Assembly (NCBI GenBank): GCA_028280405.1
Contig: JANQLW010000080.1
Location: forward strand, 1-64,000
Length of the DNA stretch: 64,000 nucleotides
DNA from: Bacteroidales bacterium
GTDB taxonomy: Bacteria; Bacteroidota; Bacteroidia; Bacteroidales; GCA-2711565
Reading direction: 5' to 3'
Positions 27,600 through 36,217 of this stretch are shown in pieces (the first letter of the stretch is position 1; each line of letters opens with the position of its first letter). The notes below the pieces were generated by a model. The model made no database searches. It had not been told where the DNA came from and saw only the letters and a program-made list of their open reading frames with translations. The translations under genes and the position numbers were made by a program.

Positions 27600-28838
27600 T
27601 TATAAAAAGTTTGGTTTAAAGACGAACATGACCCAGCCCCAGGTATTTCCTTCGTCGCTGTCTCCAACACCTTTAACGACTTCCATACTTTCTGTTGCAA
27701 ACATTTTTGAAAGGCCTGCATTTACAGAAACCGATTTATTAAGTTTGTATCCCATGTAGAAATCAAACTCAGTTCCTAATTTGCTATCCATCATTGTTGT
27801 ACCATTCATAACTTTTCCATCTGCAGAGAAGAAATGTAAAGCTAATGTTGCTGAAAATTTACCTTCCTTATAATTAAATTTAGTATAAAGGTCCTTAAGG
27901 CCTACACTTCCAACATGGTTACCCACATAAAAATAATCCATATGTCCGTTGAATTTATGGTTTGTCCCGTACAATGGAGTAAAGGCTTTATCTTCATTAG
28001 TGTTTCCGCCCATATCATTGCCCGATAATTGTTCATACCCCAGGCCAAAAGAAACTTGTTTACTTAATTTATAAGTTGCTTCTCCGGCAAAATAAGATGC
28101 ACTTAAATCAACATTGTTCCCATTTTTACCTCCCTGGCCATAGTAAGCAACTGCAAAAAACAGTTTATCTAATTTATAAGTTAAACGTAAACCGTAGGTT
28201 TGACTGTAAACAACTTTGTTAGGATTCTGAATACCATTGTTTAATAATAATATGCTAGCCCCCAATTTATCAAAATCATTGTGTAACCAGATATACTGAA
28301 AAGCTTTATAATTAGCTAAATCATAATAAGTGCCGAATGTAGGTTCTCCTACCTGATTAAATGCTAAACCGAAATCCATCTTAAAACTATTACTTTTAAC
28401 TTTGAATACCGCTACATCATGGCTACGTCCCTGCTGTGCCCAATTTACACTACCCAAAATACGCTGGTCATCATATGCTAATTCCTGACGGCCTAATTTG
28501 ATAGAAAACTCTTTGGTAAAAAAATATTGAGCCCATGCTTCATGAAGGAATAAATGATCATCTGTTTTGTTTAATTGTTTTACATCACCCCAGGTACGAA
28601 CATCCTGAATAGTTAAACCTACTTTAAAATTGTCTCCCTTATATTTAAGGTTTAAACGGGTTCTTTGAGAAGTAAAAAAAGCGGCTTCAGAATTTACATC
28701 CGAAAGCATTTTATATCCTTTACGATATTCTGATCTTGGGCGAAACTCACCGGTAAAAGATAATTGTGCAAGTAAATCATTTGCTAAAAATACTACGGCC
28801 AATAATAAGGAGCCTCTAAGTAAATTTCTAATTTTCAT
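27600..28838 (-). CDS. alginate-export-family-like outer-membrane beta-barrel protein
   Basis: The 412-residue protein has a signal peptide (LLRGSLLLAVVFLANDLLAQ). It is followed by alternating amphipathic strands with the opening LSFTGEFRPRSEYRKGY and FTSQRTRLNLKYKGDNFKVGLTIQDVRTWGD..LHEAWAQYFFTKEFSIKLGRQELAYDDQRILG, typical of the alginate-export/porin-like group of Bacteroidota. It ends in an aromatic strand with terminal Leu after Phe-Lys-Pro-Asn-Phe. In this cluster it probably passes nitrite or another small solute through the outer membrane; this is inference from position. Confidence 0.85.
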   Translation of the reverse strand: MKIRNLLRGSLLLAVVFLANDLLAQLSFTGEFRPRSEYRKGYKMLSDVNSEAAFFTSQRTRLNLKYKGDNFKVGLTIQDVRTWGDVKQLNKTDDHLFLHEAWAQYFFTKEFSIKLGRQELAYDDQRILGSVNWAQQGRSHDVAVFKVKSNSFKMDFGLAFNQVGEPTFGTYYDLANYKAFQYIWLHNDFDKLGASILLLNNGIQNPNKVVYSQTYGLRLTYKLDKLFFAVAYYGQGGKNGNNVDLSASYFAGEATYKLSKQVSFGLGYEQLSGNDMGGNTNEDKAFTPLYGTNHKFNGHMDYFYVGNHVGSVGLKDLYTKFNYKEGKFSATLALHFFSADGKVMNGTTMMDSKLGTEFDFYMGYKLNKSVSVNAGLSKMFATESMEVVKGVGDSDEGNTWGWVMFVFKPNFL

Positions 28839-28841
28839 AAT

Positions 28842-28871
28842 AATGTTTTTGATTAAAATGTTTTTGATTAA
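28842..28871. repeat. 15-bp perfect tandem duplication upstream of the porin start
   Basis: AATGTTTTTGATTAA occurs twice in direct succession (28842-28856 and 28857-28871), beginning 3 bases upstream of the porin start codon. It duplicates the translation-initiation region or leader and may alter expression. Confidence 0.9.
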
Positions 28872-28911
28872 GGTTATTAAATTAAATTGACTATACTATA
28901 ACTATATTATA

Positions 28912-29799
28912 CTATACCCACTCTTCAAAGATAATATCTCCTTTGATTCCAACAATGGTTTTTTTAATAGGAATTTTTCTGGATGCTTGTTCTGCAGCTA
29001 ATTTTGCCATTTGAATTAATCCGCTGCAACATGGAACTTCCATGATCATTACCTGTAGTGTATTAATTTTTGCTTCGTCAATCATTTGGCGAAGCTTCTC
29101 CACATATATTTCCATTCCCTGATCAAGTTTTGGACATGCAATTGCTAATCCTTTGCCTTTTAAATATTCAGAGTGAAAATTTCCTAATGAAAAAGCAACA
29201 CAATCGGCAGCTAAAACAACATCAGCTTTTCTAAAATATGGTGCATTCGGATTTACAAGATGCATTTGGACCGGCCATTGACGTAAAGCACTTGGCTGAG
29301 GGCCACTTGCTGTTGCGTTTTCAACTTCATCCATGTCAATATCAAAACTTTTCATTGCAGCGCCTGGACATCCGCAGGCTTGGCCCTGCTCATCGTCATG
29401 TTTATGTTCTTCCATTTTTCCAATATTTTTTAATACTTCATCTAAGTCAAAATCTAAGTCATTTTCAACAGATCTTAAATAATCCCTTGCTTGTTTGAGA
29501 AAACCTGATTCACCATGGTCGTCAAGATGTTCTAAATGCGCAATGATGGTATTTTTACCATGTTTTATAATCTCTTTTATCACTGCTACTTCATCATAAG
29601 GTTCCGCTTCTCTTTTCTCGATTTCAATAGCCCCTTCAGGACATTCACCAATACAGGCACCTAATCCATCGCACATTAAATCACTTACCAGTCTGGCCTT
29701 GCCATCTATCATTTGAAGAGCTCCTTCCGGACAACCAGGAATACATAAGCCACATCCTGTACATTTATCTTCATCTATTTTAATTATCTCTCTTATCAT
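28912..29799 (-). CDS. 4Fe-4S ferredoxin-type protein with C-terminal cysteine-containing domain
   Basis: The 295-residue protein has two [4Fe-4S] motifs in the first 55 residues (CTGCGLCIPGCPEG and CDGLGACIGECPEG). A linker with a His-rich patch and CGCPG follows, then a domain with VVLAADCVAF, AIACPKLDQG and MEVPCCSGL. This layout is seen in small ferredoxin proteins near hcp genes in anaerobic bacteria. It likely feeds electrons to Hcp or a related reductase. It is cytoplasmic and is the first gene on the minus strand after the Rrf2 gene, with its own -7-like element. Confidence 0.88.
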   Translation of the reverse strand: MIREIIKIDEDKCTGCGLCIPGCPEGALQMIDGKARLVSDLMCDGLGACIGECPEGAIEIEKREAEPYDEVAVIKEIIKHGKNTIIAHLEHLDDHGESGFLKQARDYLRSVENDLDFDLDEVLKNIGKMEEHKHDDEQGQACGCPGAAMKSFDIDMDEVENATASGPQPSALRQWPVQMHLVNPNAPYFRKADVVLAADCVAFSLGNFHSEYLKGKGLAIACPKLDQGMEIYVEKLRQMIDEAKINTLQVMIMEVPCCSGLIQMAKLAAEQASRKIPIKKTIVGIKGDIIFEEWV

Positions 29800-29870
29800 T
29801 TTAAATCATTGTTTTTATGCACCTTAGAAGTCGTATTTTTTTAATTAAGGAATTTCGGTATTTGATTACG

Positions 29871-29878
29871 CAAATATA
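29871..29878 (-). promoter_or_regulatory. TATATTTG -7-like promoter element of the ferredoxin gene
   Basis: It matches TAnnTTTG on the minus strand, followed by CG, about 70 bases upstream of the start codon. No convincing -33 TTTG is visible. Confidence 0.45.
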
Positions 29879-29953
29879 TAAATAATAATTAATACGGGGC
29901 TTATTTTTGTATGAAAATTTTTATTATATTATTTAGATTAATTACAGATAGAT

Positions 29954-30352
29954 TTACAAATACATATCTAGTGTTTGGCTTTCCAGATAATTACGATATT
30001 GAATTGTCATATCTTTAGTAACACTATTTAGAATGCATTTATTAAAGGGACAAATTTGTTTATCGAGGGGACACTCATTAACGACTATTTTTCCTTCGAT
30101 GGCTTCATAAATTTCCAGCAAAGAAATCTCTTCCGGTTTCTTTTTAAGAGAAAAACCACCGGATGGACCTCTTTGAGATTCAATAAAGCTCTCTTTTACT
30201 AACCGCTGGAATACTTTTGCAACATGATGTTTTGAACTATCGGTAGCTTCAGCTATTTGAACTACATTTATAAGCTTATCCGATTTAGCTACGAGTATCA
30301 TTCCATGCAGTGCTATTGAAGCTGCTTCTGAGAGGGTGACTATTTTAGACAT
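29954..30352 (-). CDS. Rrf2-family transcriptional regulator with three cluster cysteines
   Basis: The 132-residue winged-helix protein is of the Rrf2/NsrR/IscR type: ALHGMILVAKSDKLINVVQIAEATDSSKHHVAKVFQRLVKESFIESQRGPSGGFSLKK. Cys94, Cys101 and Cys106 (NECPLDKQICPFNKC) are placed as in Fe-S-binding members. NsrR uses such a cluster to sense NO. Its position at the head of the nrf/hcp island makes it the likely regulator of that island and perhaps of the divergent exporter. Direct targets are not proven. Confidence 0.93.
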   Translation of the reverse strand: MSKIVTLSEAASIALHGMILVAKSDKLINVVQIAEATDSSKHHVAKVFQRLVKESFIESQRGPSGGFSLKKKPEEISLLEIYEAIEGKIVVNECPLDKQICPFNKCILNSVTKDMTIQYRNYLESQTLDMYL

Positions 30353-30454
30353 CTTGTTAAAGTTTTATATAATAGGTTAAATGAGCTATTCAATTTTAAT
30401 ATTAAAAAATCAAACAAGGCCGCAAAAATAAACAAAAAAAGTATTTAATTACCC

Positions 30455-30471
30455 AAATGTATATTTCATTT
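30455..30471. promoter_or_regulatory. candidate Rrf2 operator (AAATGTATATTTCATTT)
   Basis: This 17-bp imperfect palindrome has arms AAATG and CATTT, located between the divergent Rrf2 and exporter genes. The form resembles known NsrR-type sites (AT-rich 11-1-11 palindromes) but is short, and AT-rich DNA gives many such matches. Confidence 0.3.
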
Positions 30472-30544
30472 ATTAATTAAAAAAATTTTTAATGTTTTTT
30501 CTATGAAATTTCTGCTTATTTTTACTGATTAAAAATAAGTAAAC

Positions 30545-31765
30545 TTGCCAATGGAAATTCAAATTATTAAAGACACCATCATGATTACAGCTTTTGTGCT
30601 GACCATGATGCTTATTATAGAGTATATAAATGTACAATCAAAAGGGAAATGGATCCGTCCTTTAGAAAAAAAAGGTTGGCTGCAAATTATTGTTGCGGCA
30701 ATTATGGGGTTTATCCCGGGATGCTTAGGAACTTTTACAGCAGTATCTTTATATTCACATAAGATTATTAGCTTTGCAGCTCTAGTTACAGTGATGATTG
30801 CAACATCCGGAGATGAAGCATTTGTGATGATAGGCGTTATGCCGGACAAAGCGATTTTGCTTTTCTCAATCATATTTATTATATCCTTGATTGTTGGTTT
30901 TACATTATATGCTATCATGAAGAACAGAACTTTCATGAAAGAATCAGACAGGCATTTTCAATTACATGATGATCATTTAGAACAAATTAATTCTTCACCA
31001 AAGAACATCATTAAGCAGTTTAAAAAGATCAGTTTTCACAGAGCTTTAATTATAGGGGCTATCATTTTATTCCTTTTTGGATTAATTAGTGGGGAATTTA
31101 CACATAGCCATGACTTTCACCCTGGTCAATTTAGTAAAGATGGAGCAGTAGAAAGTTGTGAAGTAGATCATGGTTCAGATCCGCTTGTAGGCGGAGACAA
31201 AGCTGATGATGGGCATGATCACAGTCATCATTCTCATTCTCATTCCCATGCACCTGAATATACTTTAATTCAGGATCACAGCGGGCATGATCATGGATCG
31301 AGCTGGAACTGGATATCAACTACTTTTTTAATTGTTTCAATCATTGCATTATTCATATTAGCTACCGTGAATGATCATTTCTTACAAGAACACTTATGGG
31401 GACATATTATAAAGAAACATTTCTTAAAAGTATTTTTATGGACTTTAGGCACCTTGTTTGCAATATATTTCATAAGTAAATCCATTGATATCAATTACTG
31501 GATAGAACAAAACATCATGATCATTCTTTTTGTGGCTGTGATTGTTGGGGTAATTCCTCAATCAGGGCCTCACTTCCTGTTTGTATTGTTATTTGCTCAG
31601 GGCATTGTTCCATTCAGCATATTACTTGCAAATTCGATCGTGCAAGACGGTCATGGAGCTTTACCTTTAATTGCAGAATCCAGAAAATCATTTATATGGG
31701 TTAAGCTAATCAATTTATTAGTAGGGTTAATTGTAGGATTTGCAGCCCTTCAATTTGGATTTTAA
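30545..31765 (+). CDS. putative 10-TM heavy-metal exporter (ArsP_2 / putative manganese transporter family)
   Basis: The 406-residue protein has about ten membrane helices in two halves with related motifs: IMGFIPGCLGTFTAVSLYS and SGDEAFVMIG in the first, VIPQSGPHFLFVLLFAQG and QDGHGALPLIAESR in the second. The central loop (~residues 185-255) is extremely His- and Asp-rich (HDHSHHSHSHSHAPEY), consistent with divalent-metal binding. The family is annotated as a putative arsenic or manganese exporter; the substrate is uncertain. It is divergent from the Rrf2 gene and followed by a universal stress protein. Confidence 0.88.
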   Translation: MPMEIQIIKDTIMITAFVLTMMLIIEYINVQSKGKWIRPLEKKGWLQIIVAAIMGFIPGCLGTFTAVSLYSHKIISFAALVTVMIATSGDEAFVMIGVMPDKAILLFSIIFIISLIVGFTLYAIMKNRTFMKESDRHFQLHDDHLEQINSSPKNIIKQFKKISFHRALIIGAIILFLFGLISGEFTHSHDFHPGQFSKDGAVESCEVDHGSDPLVGGDKADDGHDHSHHSHSHSHAPEYTLIQDHSGHDHGSSWNWISTTFLIVSIIALFILATVNDHFLQEHLWGHIIKKHFLKVFLWTLGTLFAIYFISKSIDINYWIEQNIMIILFVAVIVGVIPQSGPHFLFVLLFAQGIVPFSILLANSIVQDGHGALPLIAESRKSFIWVKLINLLVGLIVGFAALQFGF

Positions 31766-31807
31766 GTATTCCTGTTTGTATTTTTATAATAGCTATTATT
31801 ATATAAT

Positions 31808-32647
31808 ATGAAGAAAATCTTATTAGCGGTCGATTTCTCCGAAGGTACTAATAGTGCTTGTAATTATGTAATGGAACTAATTAAATATTATGATGCTGAG
31901 ATTTATTTGTTCCATTCTTATTTTGATAAAATTTTGGTTTCTGAAAGTGGCTTTCCAACCGGCATTGGAGCTGATAGCTTAATAAATAAAACGGTAGTCA
32001 GTGGGATTCGGGAACAAGCACAAACCGATATTACGGAATTACAATCATGCATATTATCAAAAACTCCCGGTACAAAAGTTCATACGATCATTGAAGGAGG
32101 TGAGGCTGAAGATGAAATTATTAATACTGCTAAAGAAGTAGGTGCTGACCTTATAATAATAGGCAATAGTGGTGAAGCCAGCAGAGGTATTTTTTCAGGA
32201 AGTATATCTAAAAAAATTCTTTGCAATGCAGATGTGCCCGTATTAATGATCCCATTAAACTTCAAATTTCAGGAATTAAAAAATGTACTATACCTGACTG
32301 AATTCAGTGAAAGAGATTTTGAAATTATCAATAGGACTTTTACCCTTTTCAATAAGCAAAAAATCACTATTCATACTGTGCATATGGATAGAGGGAACAG
32401 AGAGTGTACTGAGCAGATGGATCAGTTAAAGGCTCAGATTACGGAGAAAGAAGATCTGCTTTGTTTTAACCTGGTTGAAAGTAATGACATACATCAGGAT
32501 GTGGAGAAATATATTTTAGAAAATAATATAGACATGGTTGTTTTTCTTTCCCATAAAAGGAACTTCTTAAACGAATTATTTTCGGCAAAATTCAGTAAAC
32601 GTGATTTGTATAAAACAAACCTTCCGCTTTTAGCTTATAAGGCTTGA
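31808..32647 (+). CDS. tandem-domain universal stress protein
   Basis: The 279-residue protein has two Usp folds. The first (residues 1-~145) begins ILLAVDFSEGTNSACNYV and carries the nucleotide-loop region GADLIIIGNSGEASRGIFSGSISKKILCNADVPVLMIP. The second (~155-279) begins NVLYLTEFSERDFEI and ends DMVVFLSHKRNFLNELFSAKFSKRDLYKTNLPLLAY, with a less conserved loop. It is cytoplasmic, and 42 bases separate it from the exporter, so the two are probably cotranscribed. Confidence 0.93.
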   Translation: MKKILLAVDFSEGTNSACNYVMELIKYYDAEIYLFHSYFDKILVSESGFPTGIGADSLINKTVVSGIREQAQTDITELQSCILSKTPGTKVHTIIEGGEAEDEIINTAKEVGADLIIIGNSGEASRGIFSGSISKKILCNADVPVLMIPLNFKFQELKNVLYLTEFSERDFEIINRTFTLFNKQKITIHTVHMDRGNRECTEQMDQLKAQITEKEDLLCFNLVESNDIHQDVEKYILENNIDMVVFLSHKRNFLNELFSAKFSKRDLYKTNLPLLAYKA

Positions 32648-32823
32648 TTAATTGATTTAAATATTTATATCATTATGCATACTTTTAATCAAAGGTGAAG
32701 TAAAATCTAAAGTATGTTATGTTTATAATTAAGCCATATAAAACTAAGATTCAGGGAACATTTTTCAACAAAGAAATTATAATATTTTTATTTAGAACAA
32801 TTCCAAATTACAAAAATTATGCC

Positions 32824-32831
32824 TATCTTTG
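32824..32831 (+). promoter_or_regulatory. TATCTTTG -7-like element upstream of the E2 gene
   Basis: It is an exact TAnnTTTG match followed by CG, 60 bases before the E2 start codon, in a leader without other features. Confidence 0.5.
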
Positions 32832-32891
32832 CGATATCAAAGATTTTGAAGTAATTTAGAATAACATAAGACATTTAAAACTAATTAACAT

Positions 32892-34163
32892 ATGGCCAAA
32901 TTTGAGATTGTAATGCCTAAGTTAGGCGAGAGTATTATTGAAGCTACAATTACCAAATGGTTAAAATCAGAAGGCGATCAAATAGAAGAAGATGACGCCA
33001 TCGTAGAGATTGCCACCGATAAAGTTGACTCTGAAATCCCCTCCCCTGTTGAAGGAGTTTTATCAAAAGTATTATTTCAGGAAGGTGATGTTGTGGAAGT
33101 TGGAAAAGTAATTGCTTATATAGAAATGGATGGTGAGGCATCCGAAGAAGCTAAGGAACCTAAACAAGATACCACACAAAAAATTAAAGAAGGATCTAAG
33201 CCTGTAATTGAAGAAAAAGTTGAAGAAGTAAAAGATGAATCATATTCTTCCGATAAATTCTATTCTCCTTTAGTAAAAAGCATTGCTAAAAAGGAAAACA
33301 TTTCCCTCCAGGAACTGGATAGTATTCAAGGTAGTGGTAAAGAAGGAAGGGTTACTAAAAAGGATATTTTAGGGTATCTGGATAACAGAGGAAGTGCAAA
33401 ACCTGCTGTTCTTACAAAACAAATTATTACAGCTCCTGCAGTTGTAGCAGAAAATGGAGATCAAATCGTAGAAATGGATCGCATGCGTAAACTTATAGCC
33501 GATCACATGGTAATGTCTAAACAAGTTTCTCCTCATGTCACATCATTTATTGATGTAGATGTTACAAATATTGTGAATTGGAGAAATAAGGTTAAAGACA
33601 GCTTCCTGAAAAGAGAAGGTGAAAAAATCACCTTTACCCCTATTTTCTTTGAAGCAGCTGCAAAGGCACTTAAAGATTTTCCGGGCATCAACGCATCTGT
33701 TGACGGCACCAAAATCATTTACCGTAAAAATGTAAATATTGGAATGGCCACAGCTTTACCTGACGGAAATCTTATCGTGCCTGTCATTAAAAATGCTGAC
33801 CAAAAGAGTTTATTAGGCTTAACTAAAGATGTAAATGATCTTGCAAAGAGAGCCAGAGCAAACAAATTGCTTCCTGATGAAATAGCAGGAGGAACATTTA
33901 CGATTACAAACTTTGGAAGTTTTGATAGTTTAACAGGTACTCCGATTATCAACCAACCACAGGTAGCAATACTTGCCGTAGGTGCAATCAGGAAAAAACC
34001 TGTTGTTATGGAAACCGAACAAGGGGATGTAATTGCAATTCGTCATATCATGATTCTGTCCTTAGCTTATGATCACAGAGTGGTCGATGGAGCTCTTGGA
34101 GGCATGTATCTGAAACGAATGAAAGAATTACTTGAAAACTTTGATCAAAATCAAAGCATTTAG
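32892..34163 (+). CDS. dihydrolipoamide acyltransferase (E2) of a 2-oxoacid dehydrogenase complex
   Basis: The 423-residue protein has three parts. The lipoyl domain spans residues 1-77, with the lipoylated Lys44 in TDKVDSE. The peripheral subunit-binding domain lies around 138-172 (YSPLVKSIAKKENISLQELDSIQGSGKEGRVTKKDIL). The catalytic acyltransferase core spans ~195-420, with AYDHRVVDGALGG. Linkers are acidic and Lys-rich. Which E2 it is (pyruvate, 2-oxoglutarate or branched-chain) cannot be settled from sequence alone; the branched-chain type is plausible. No E1 or E3 gene is adjacent. Confidence 0.95.
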   Translation: MAKFEIVMPKLGESIIEATITKWLKSEGDQIEEDDAIVEIATDKVDSEIPSPVEGVLSKVLFQEGDVVEVGKVIAYIEMDGEASEEAKEPKQDTTQKIKEGSKPVIEEKVEEVKDESYSSDKFYSPLVKSIAKKENISLQELDSIQGSGKEGRVTKKDILGYLDNRGSAKPAVLTKQIITAPAVVAENGDQIVEMDRMRKLIADHMVMSKQVSPHVTSFIDVDVTNIVNWRNKVKDSFLKREGEKITFTPIFFEAAAKALKDFPGINASVDGTKIIYRKNVNIGMATALPDGNLIVPVIKNADQKSLLGLTKDVNDLAKRARANKLLPDEIAGGTFTITNFGSFDSLTGTPIINQPQVAILAVGAIRKKPVVMETEQGDVIAIRHIMILSLAYDHRVVDGALGGMYLKRMKELLENFDQNQSI

Positions 34164-34187
34164 TCTTTAAATTGAGGCTGAATTTTG

Positions 34188-34195
34188 TACTTTTG
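34188..34195 (+). promoter_or_regulatory. TACTTTTG -7-like element upstream of the exonuclease gene
   Basis: It is an exact TAnnTTTG match 35 bases before the ATG at 34231, just after the E2 stop codon, suggesting a separate promoter. Confidence 0.45.
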
Positions 34196-34230
34196 TTGTT
34201 CATTCATCCTCAACTTAAATTTTATTATTA

Positions 34231-35061
34231 ATGGAGTTAAATTTAAACCGCCCTTTAGCCTTTTTCGATTTGGAAACAACGGGCCTAAGTGTATCTGCCG
34301 ACCGCATTATTGAAATCAGTATTTTAAAAGCCAACCCTGATGGCAGTAAAAAAATTCTTACTAAAAAAATAAATCCGGGACGGCCAATTCCTCCCGAGTC
34401 TACAGCTATTCATGGAATCAGTGATGAAGATGTAAAAGATGCTCCCACTTTTGCAGAAGCCGGAAATGAATTAAACCGGTTTTTAAATAATTGTGATCTG
34501 GCAGGCTATAATTGTATCAAATTTGATATTCCTTTTTTAGTTGAAGAGTTCTACCGAAATGAAATAAACTTTGAGCTTAAAGGAAGGAAGTTTATTGATA
34601 TTCAGAATATTTTCCATAAAATGGAACAACGTACTTTAAGTGCCGCTTATAAGTTTTATTGTAATAAAGAATTAATCAATGCTCATTCAGCTGAAGCAGA
34701 TACAATTGCTACCTATGAAATTCTAAAAGCTCAGTTGGATAGATATACCAAAACAGAATATAAAGACAGAAACGGAAAAATCTCTATACCTGTAAAAAAT
34801 GACATGCAGGCTTTACATGAGTTTTCATATCAAACTAAAAATGTCGATTTAATCGGGCATATTATCTATAATGATAAAAATGTTGAAGTATTCAATTTTG
34901 GCAAACATAAAGGGAAAGCTGTTGAAGACTTATTTAAGAAAGAACCTTCTTACTATGACTGGATGATGAAAAGCGAATTTCCTTTATCCACAAAAAAGGT
35001 TATCACAGCAATTAAACTCAGAGGCTTCAATCAAGGTCAGGGAAGTATTCAATTCGAGTAA
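34231..35061 (+). CDS. DEDDh 3'-5' exonuclease (DnaQ-like)
   Basis: The 276-residue protein has Exo I FFDLETTGLS (Asp and Glu metal ligands), IHGISDEDVKDAPTF, Exo II NCDLAGYNCIKFD, and Exo III HSAEADTIAT with the catalytic His and Asp. A C-terminal extension (~residues 205-270, FNFGKHKGKAVEDLFKKEPSYYDWMMKSEF) resembles the small module seen in Bacteroidota exonucleases of this type. It could proofread for the replicative polymerase or act in repair. It is followed at 17 bases by the FAH hydrolase. Confidence 0.93.
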   Translation: MELNLNRPLAFFDLETTGLSVSADRIIEISILKANPDGSKKILTKKINPGRPIPPESTAIHGISDEDVKDAPTFAEAGNELNRFLNNCDLAGYNCIKFDIPFLVEEFYRNEINFELKGRKFIDIQNIFHKMEQRTLSAAYKFYCNKELINAHSAEADTIATYEILKAQLDRYTKTEYKDRNGKISIPVKNDMQALHEFSYQTKNVDLIGHIIYNDKNVEVFNFGKHKGKAVEDLFKKEPSYYDWMMKSEFPLSTKKVITAIKLRGFNQGQGSIQFE

Positions 35062-35078
35062 TTCATAATTTATTAAAC

Positions 35079-35690
35079 ATGAAAATCATTTGTATCGGCA
35101 GAAACTATATTGAACATGCCAAAGAACTAAGCAACCCCATCCCTAAAAAGCCAATGTTTTTCATGAAACCTGAAACGGCATTATTGCAAAAGAACATGCC
35201 TTTCTTCTACCCTGAATTTTCTGAGAATATTCATTATGAAACTGAAATCGTATTAAAGATCAAAAAGATCGGTAAACACATTCAGGAAAAATTTGCTCAT
35301 ACCTATTATGATGAAATTGGGATAGGAATTGATTTAACAGCTCGCGATATTCAGGATCAGTGCAAATCCAAGGGCCATCCATGGGAAATTGCCAAAGCAT
35401 TTGATGGATCGGCGCCACTGGGAAAGTTTATTAACAAAAGGAAATTCGAAGACATCAACAATCTTAATTTTTCATTAAGAGTAAATGGAGAAATAAGACA
35501 AGATGGGAATACAAAAGATATGATCTTCTCCTTCGACAAAATTATTGCTTATGTATCTCAATTTGTAACTTTAAAAATCGGGGATTTAATTTTTACAGGT
35601 ACTCCGGAAGGTGTTGGGCCCATAAAATTGGATGACCACTTCGAAGCCTATATTGAAGGTAAGAAGTTATTGGATTTAAAAATAAAGTAG
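35079..35690 (+). CDS. fumarylacetoacetate hydrolase family protein
   Basis: The 203-residue protein has the FAH fold with CIGRNYIEHAKEL, FMKPETALL, YETEIVLKI (metal-binding Glu pair) and TGTPEGVGPI. The size and GRNY start resemble acylpyruvase/oxaloacetate-decarboxylase-like FAHD1 proteins. The true substrate is unknown. It is probably in an operon with the preceding exonuclease, a combination without obvious metabolic link. Confidence 0.92.
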   Translation: MKIICIGRNYIEHAKELSNPIPKKPMFFMKPETALLQKNMPFFYPEFSENIHYETEIVLKIKKIGKHIQEKFAHTYYDEIGIGIDLTARDIQDQCKSKGHPWEIAKAFDGSAPLGKFINKRKFEDINNLNFSLRVNGEIRQDGNTKDMIFSFDKIIAYVSQFVTLKIGDLIFTGTPEGVGPIKLDDHFEAYIEGKKLLDLKIK

Positions 35691-35700
35691 CTACTGATTA

Positions 35701-36183
35701 TTACGCAAAGAACACAAAGGTTTCGCAAAGAACGCAAAAGAACTATAATTTGTTCACAAACCTTCGTATCCCTTTTTTAAAGAGCACTTCATTAAAATTT
35801 AACAATAAGCCTAGTTTATAATTACCTAATCTCAAATAAGTAAGGACTTGAGCATAATGAATATCTATTAATGTATCCACAGCTTTTAATTCAACTACGA
35901 CTAAATCATTTACTAATAAATCAATTCTATATCCTTGATCAATTATTAATCCTTTATAATTAATAGAAACCCGAACCTCTTTTCTGACATTCAAACCATA
36001 TTGCTTTAACTCATAATAAAGACATTTTTGATAAGCCGATTCTAATAATCCAGCACCTAAACTTCTACGAACAAGAAATGCTTTATTAATTATTATAGAA
36101 GCTATTTCATTTTCTGTCATCAATTTTAACTTTAATGAATAAAATACAGCGCTCTTTGCGAAACCTTTGCGTTCTCTGCGTAA
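35701..36183. repeat. GxxExxY cassette bounded by 35-bp inverted repeats
   Basis: The left arm 35701-35735 and the right arm 36149-36183 (inverted) agree at 32 of 35 positions; the core reads ACGCAAAGAACACAAAGG then TTTCGCAAAG. The arms are built from repeated CGCAAAGAA units. The only gene inside is the GxxExxY gene on the minus strand, which fills nearly the whole space. The structure suggests a discrete insertable unit. No target duplication was clearly seen. Confidence 0.8.
35743..36123 (-). CDS. GxxExxY protein
   Basis: This 126-residue protein has the family signature GAGLLESAYQKCLYYELK. It is followed by VSINYKGLIIDQGYRIDLLVNDLVVVELKAVD, whose Asp and E-x-K residues are arranged like a PD-(D/E)XK nuclease core. 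The end HYAQVLTYLRLGNYKLGLLLNFN is typical. The function is unproven; a nuclease-like mobile or selfish role has been suspected from its fold and distribution. Here it sits inside matching inverted repeats (35701-36183) between unrelated genes. Confidence 0.93.
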   Translation of the reverse strand: MMTENEIASIIINKAFLVRRSLGAGLLESAYQKCLYYELKQYGLNVRKEVRVSINYKGLIIDQGYRIDLLVNDLVVVELKAVDTLIDIHYAQVLTYLRLGNYKLGLLLNFNEVLFKKGIRRFVNKL

Positions 36184-36217
36184 CTATTAATTCCAGAAAA
36201 TTAAAAAAGTCTATCTA

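Noticed and set aside
28889..28917. Operator-like palindrome of TATACTATA units after the ferredoxin gene
   Set aside because: Low-complexity AT tract with direct, not clearly inverted, repeats between two same-strand genes; chance is sufficient.
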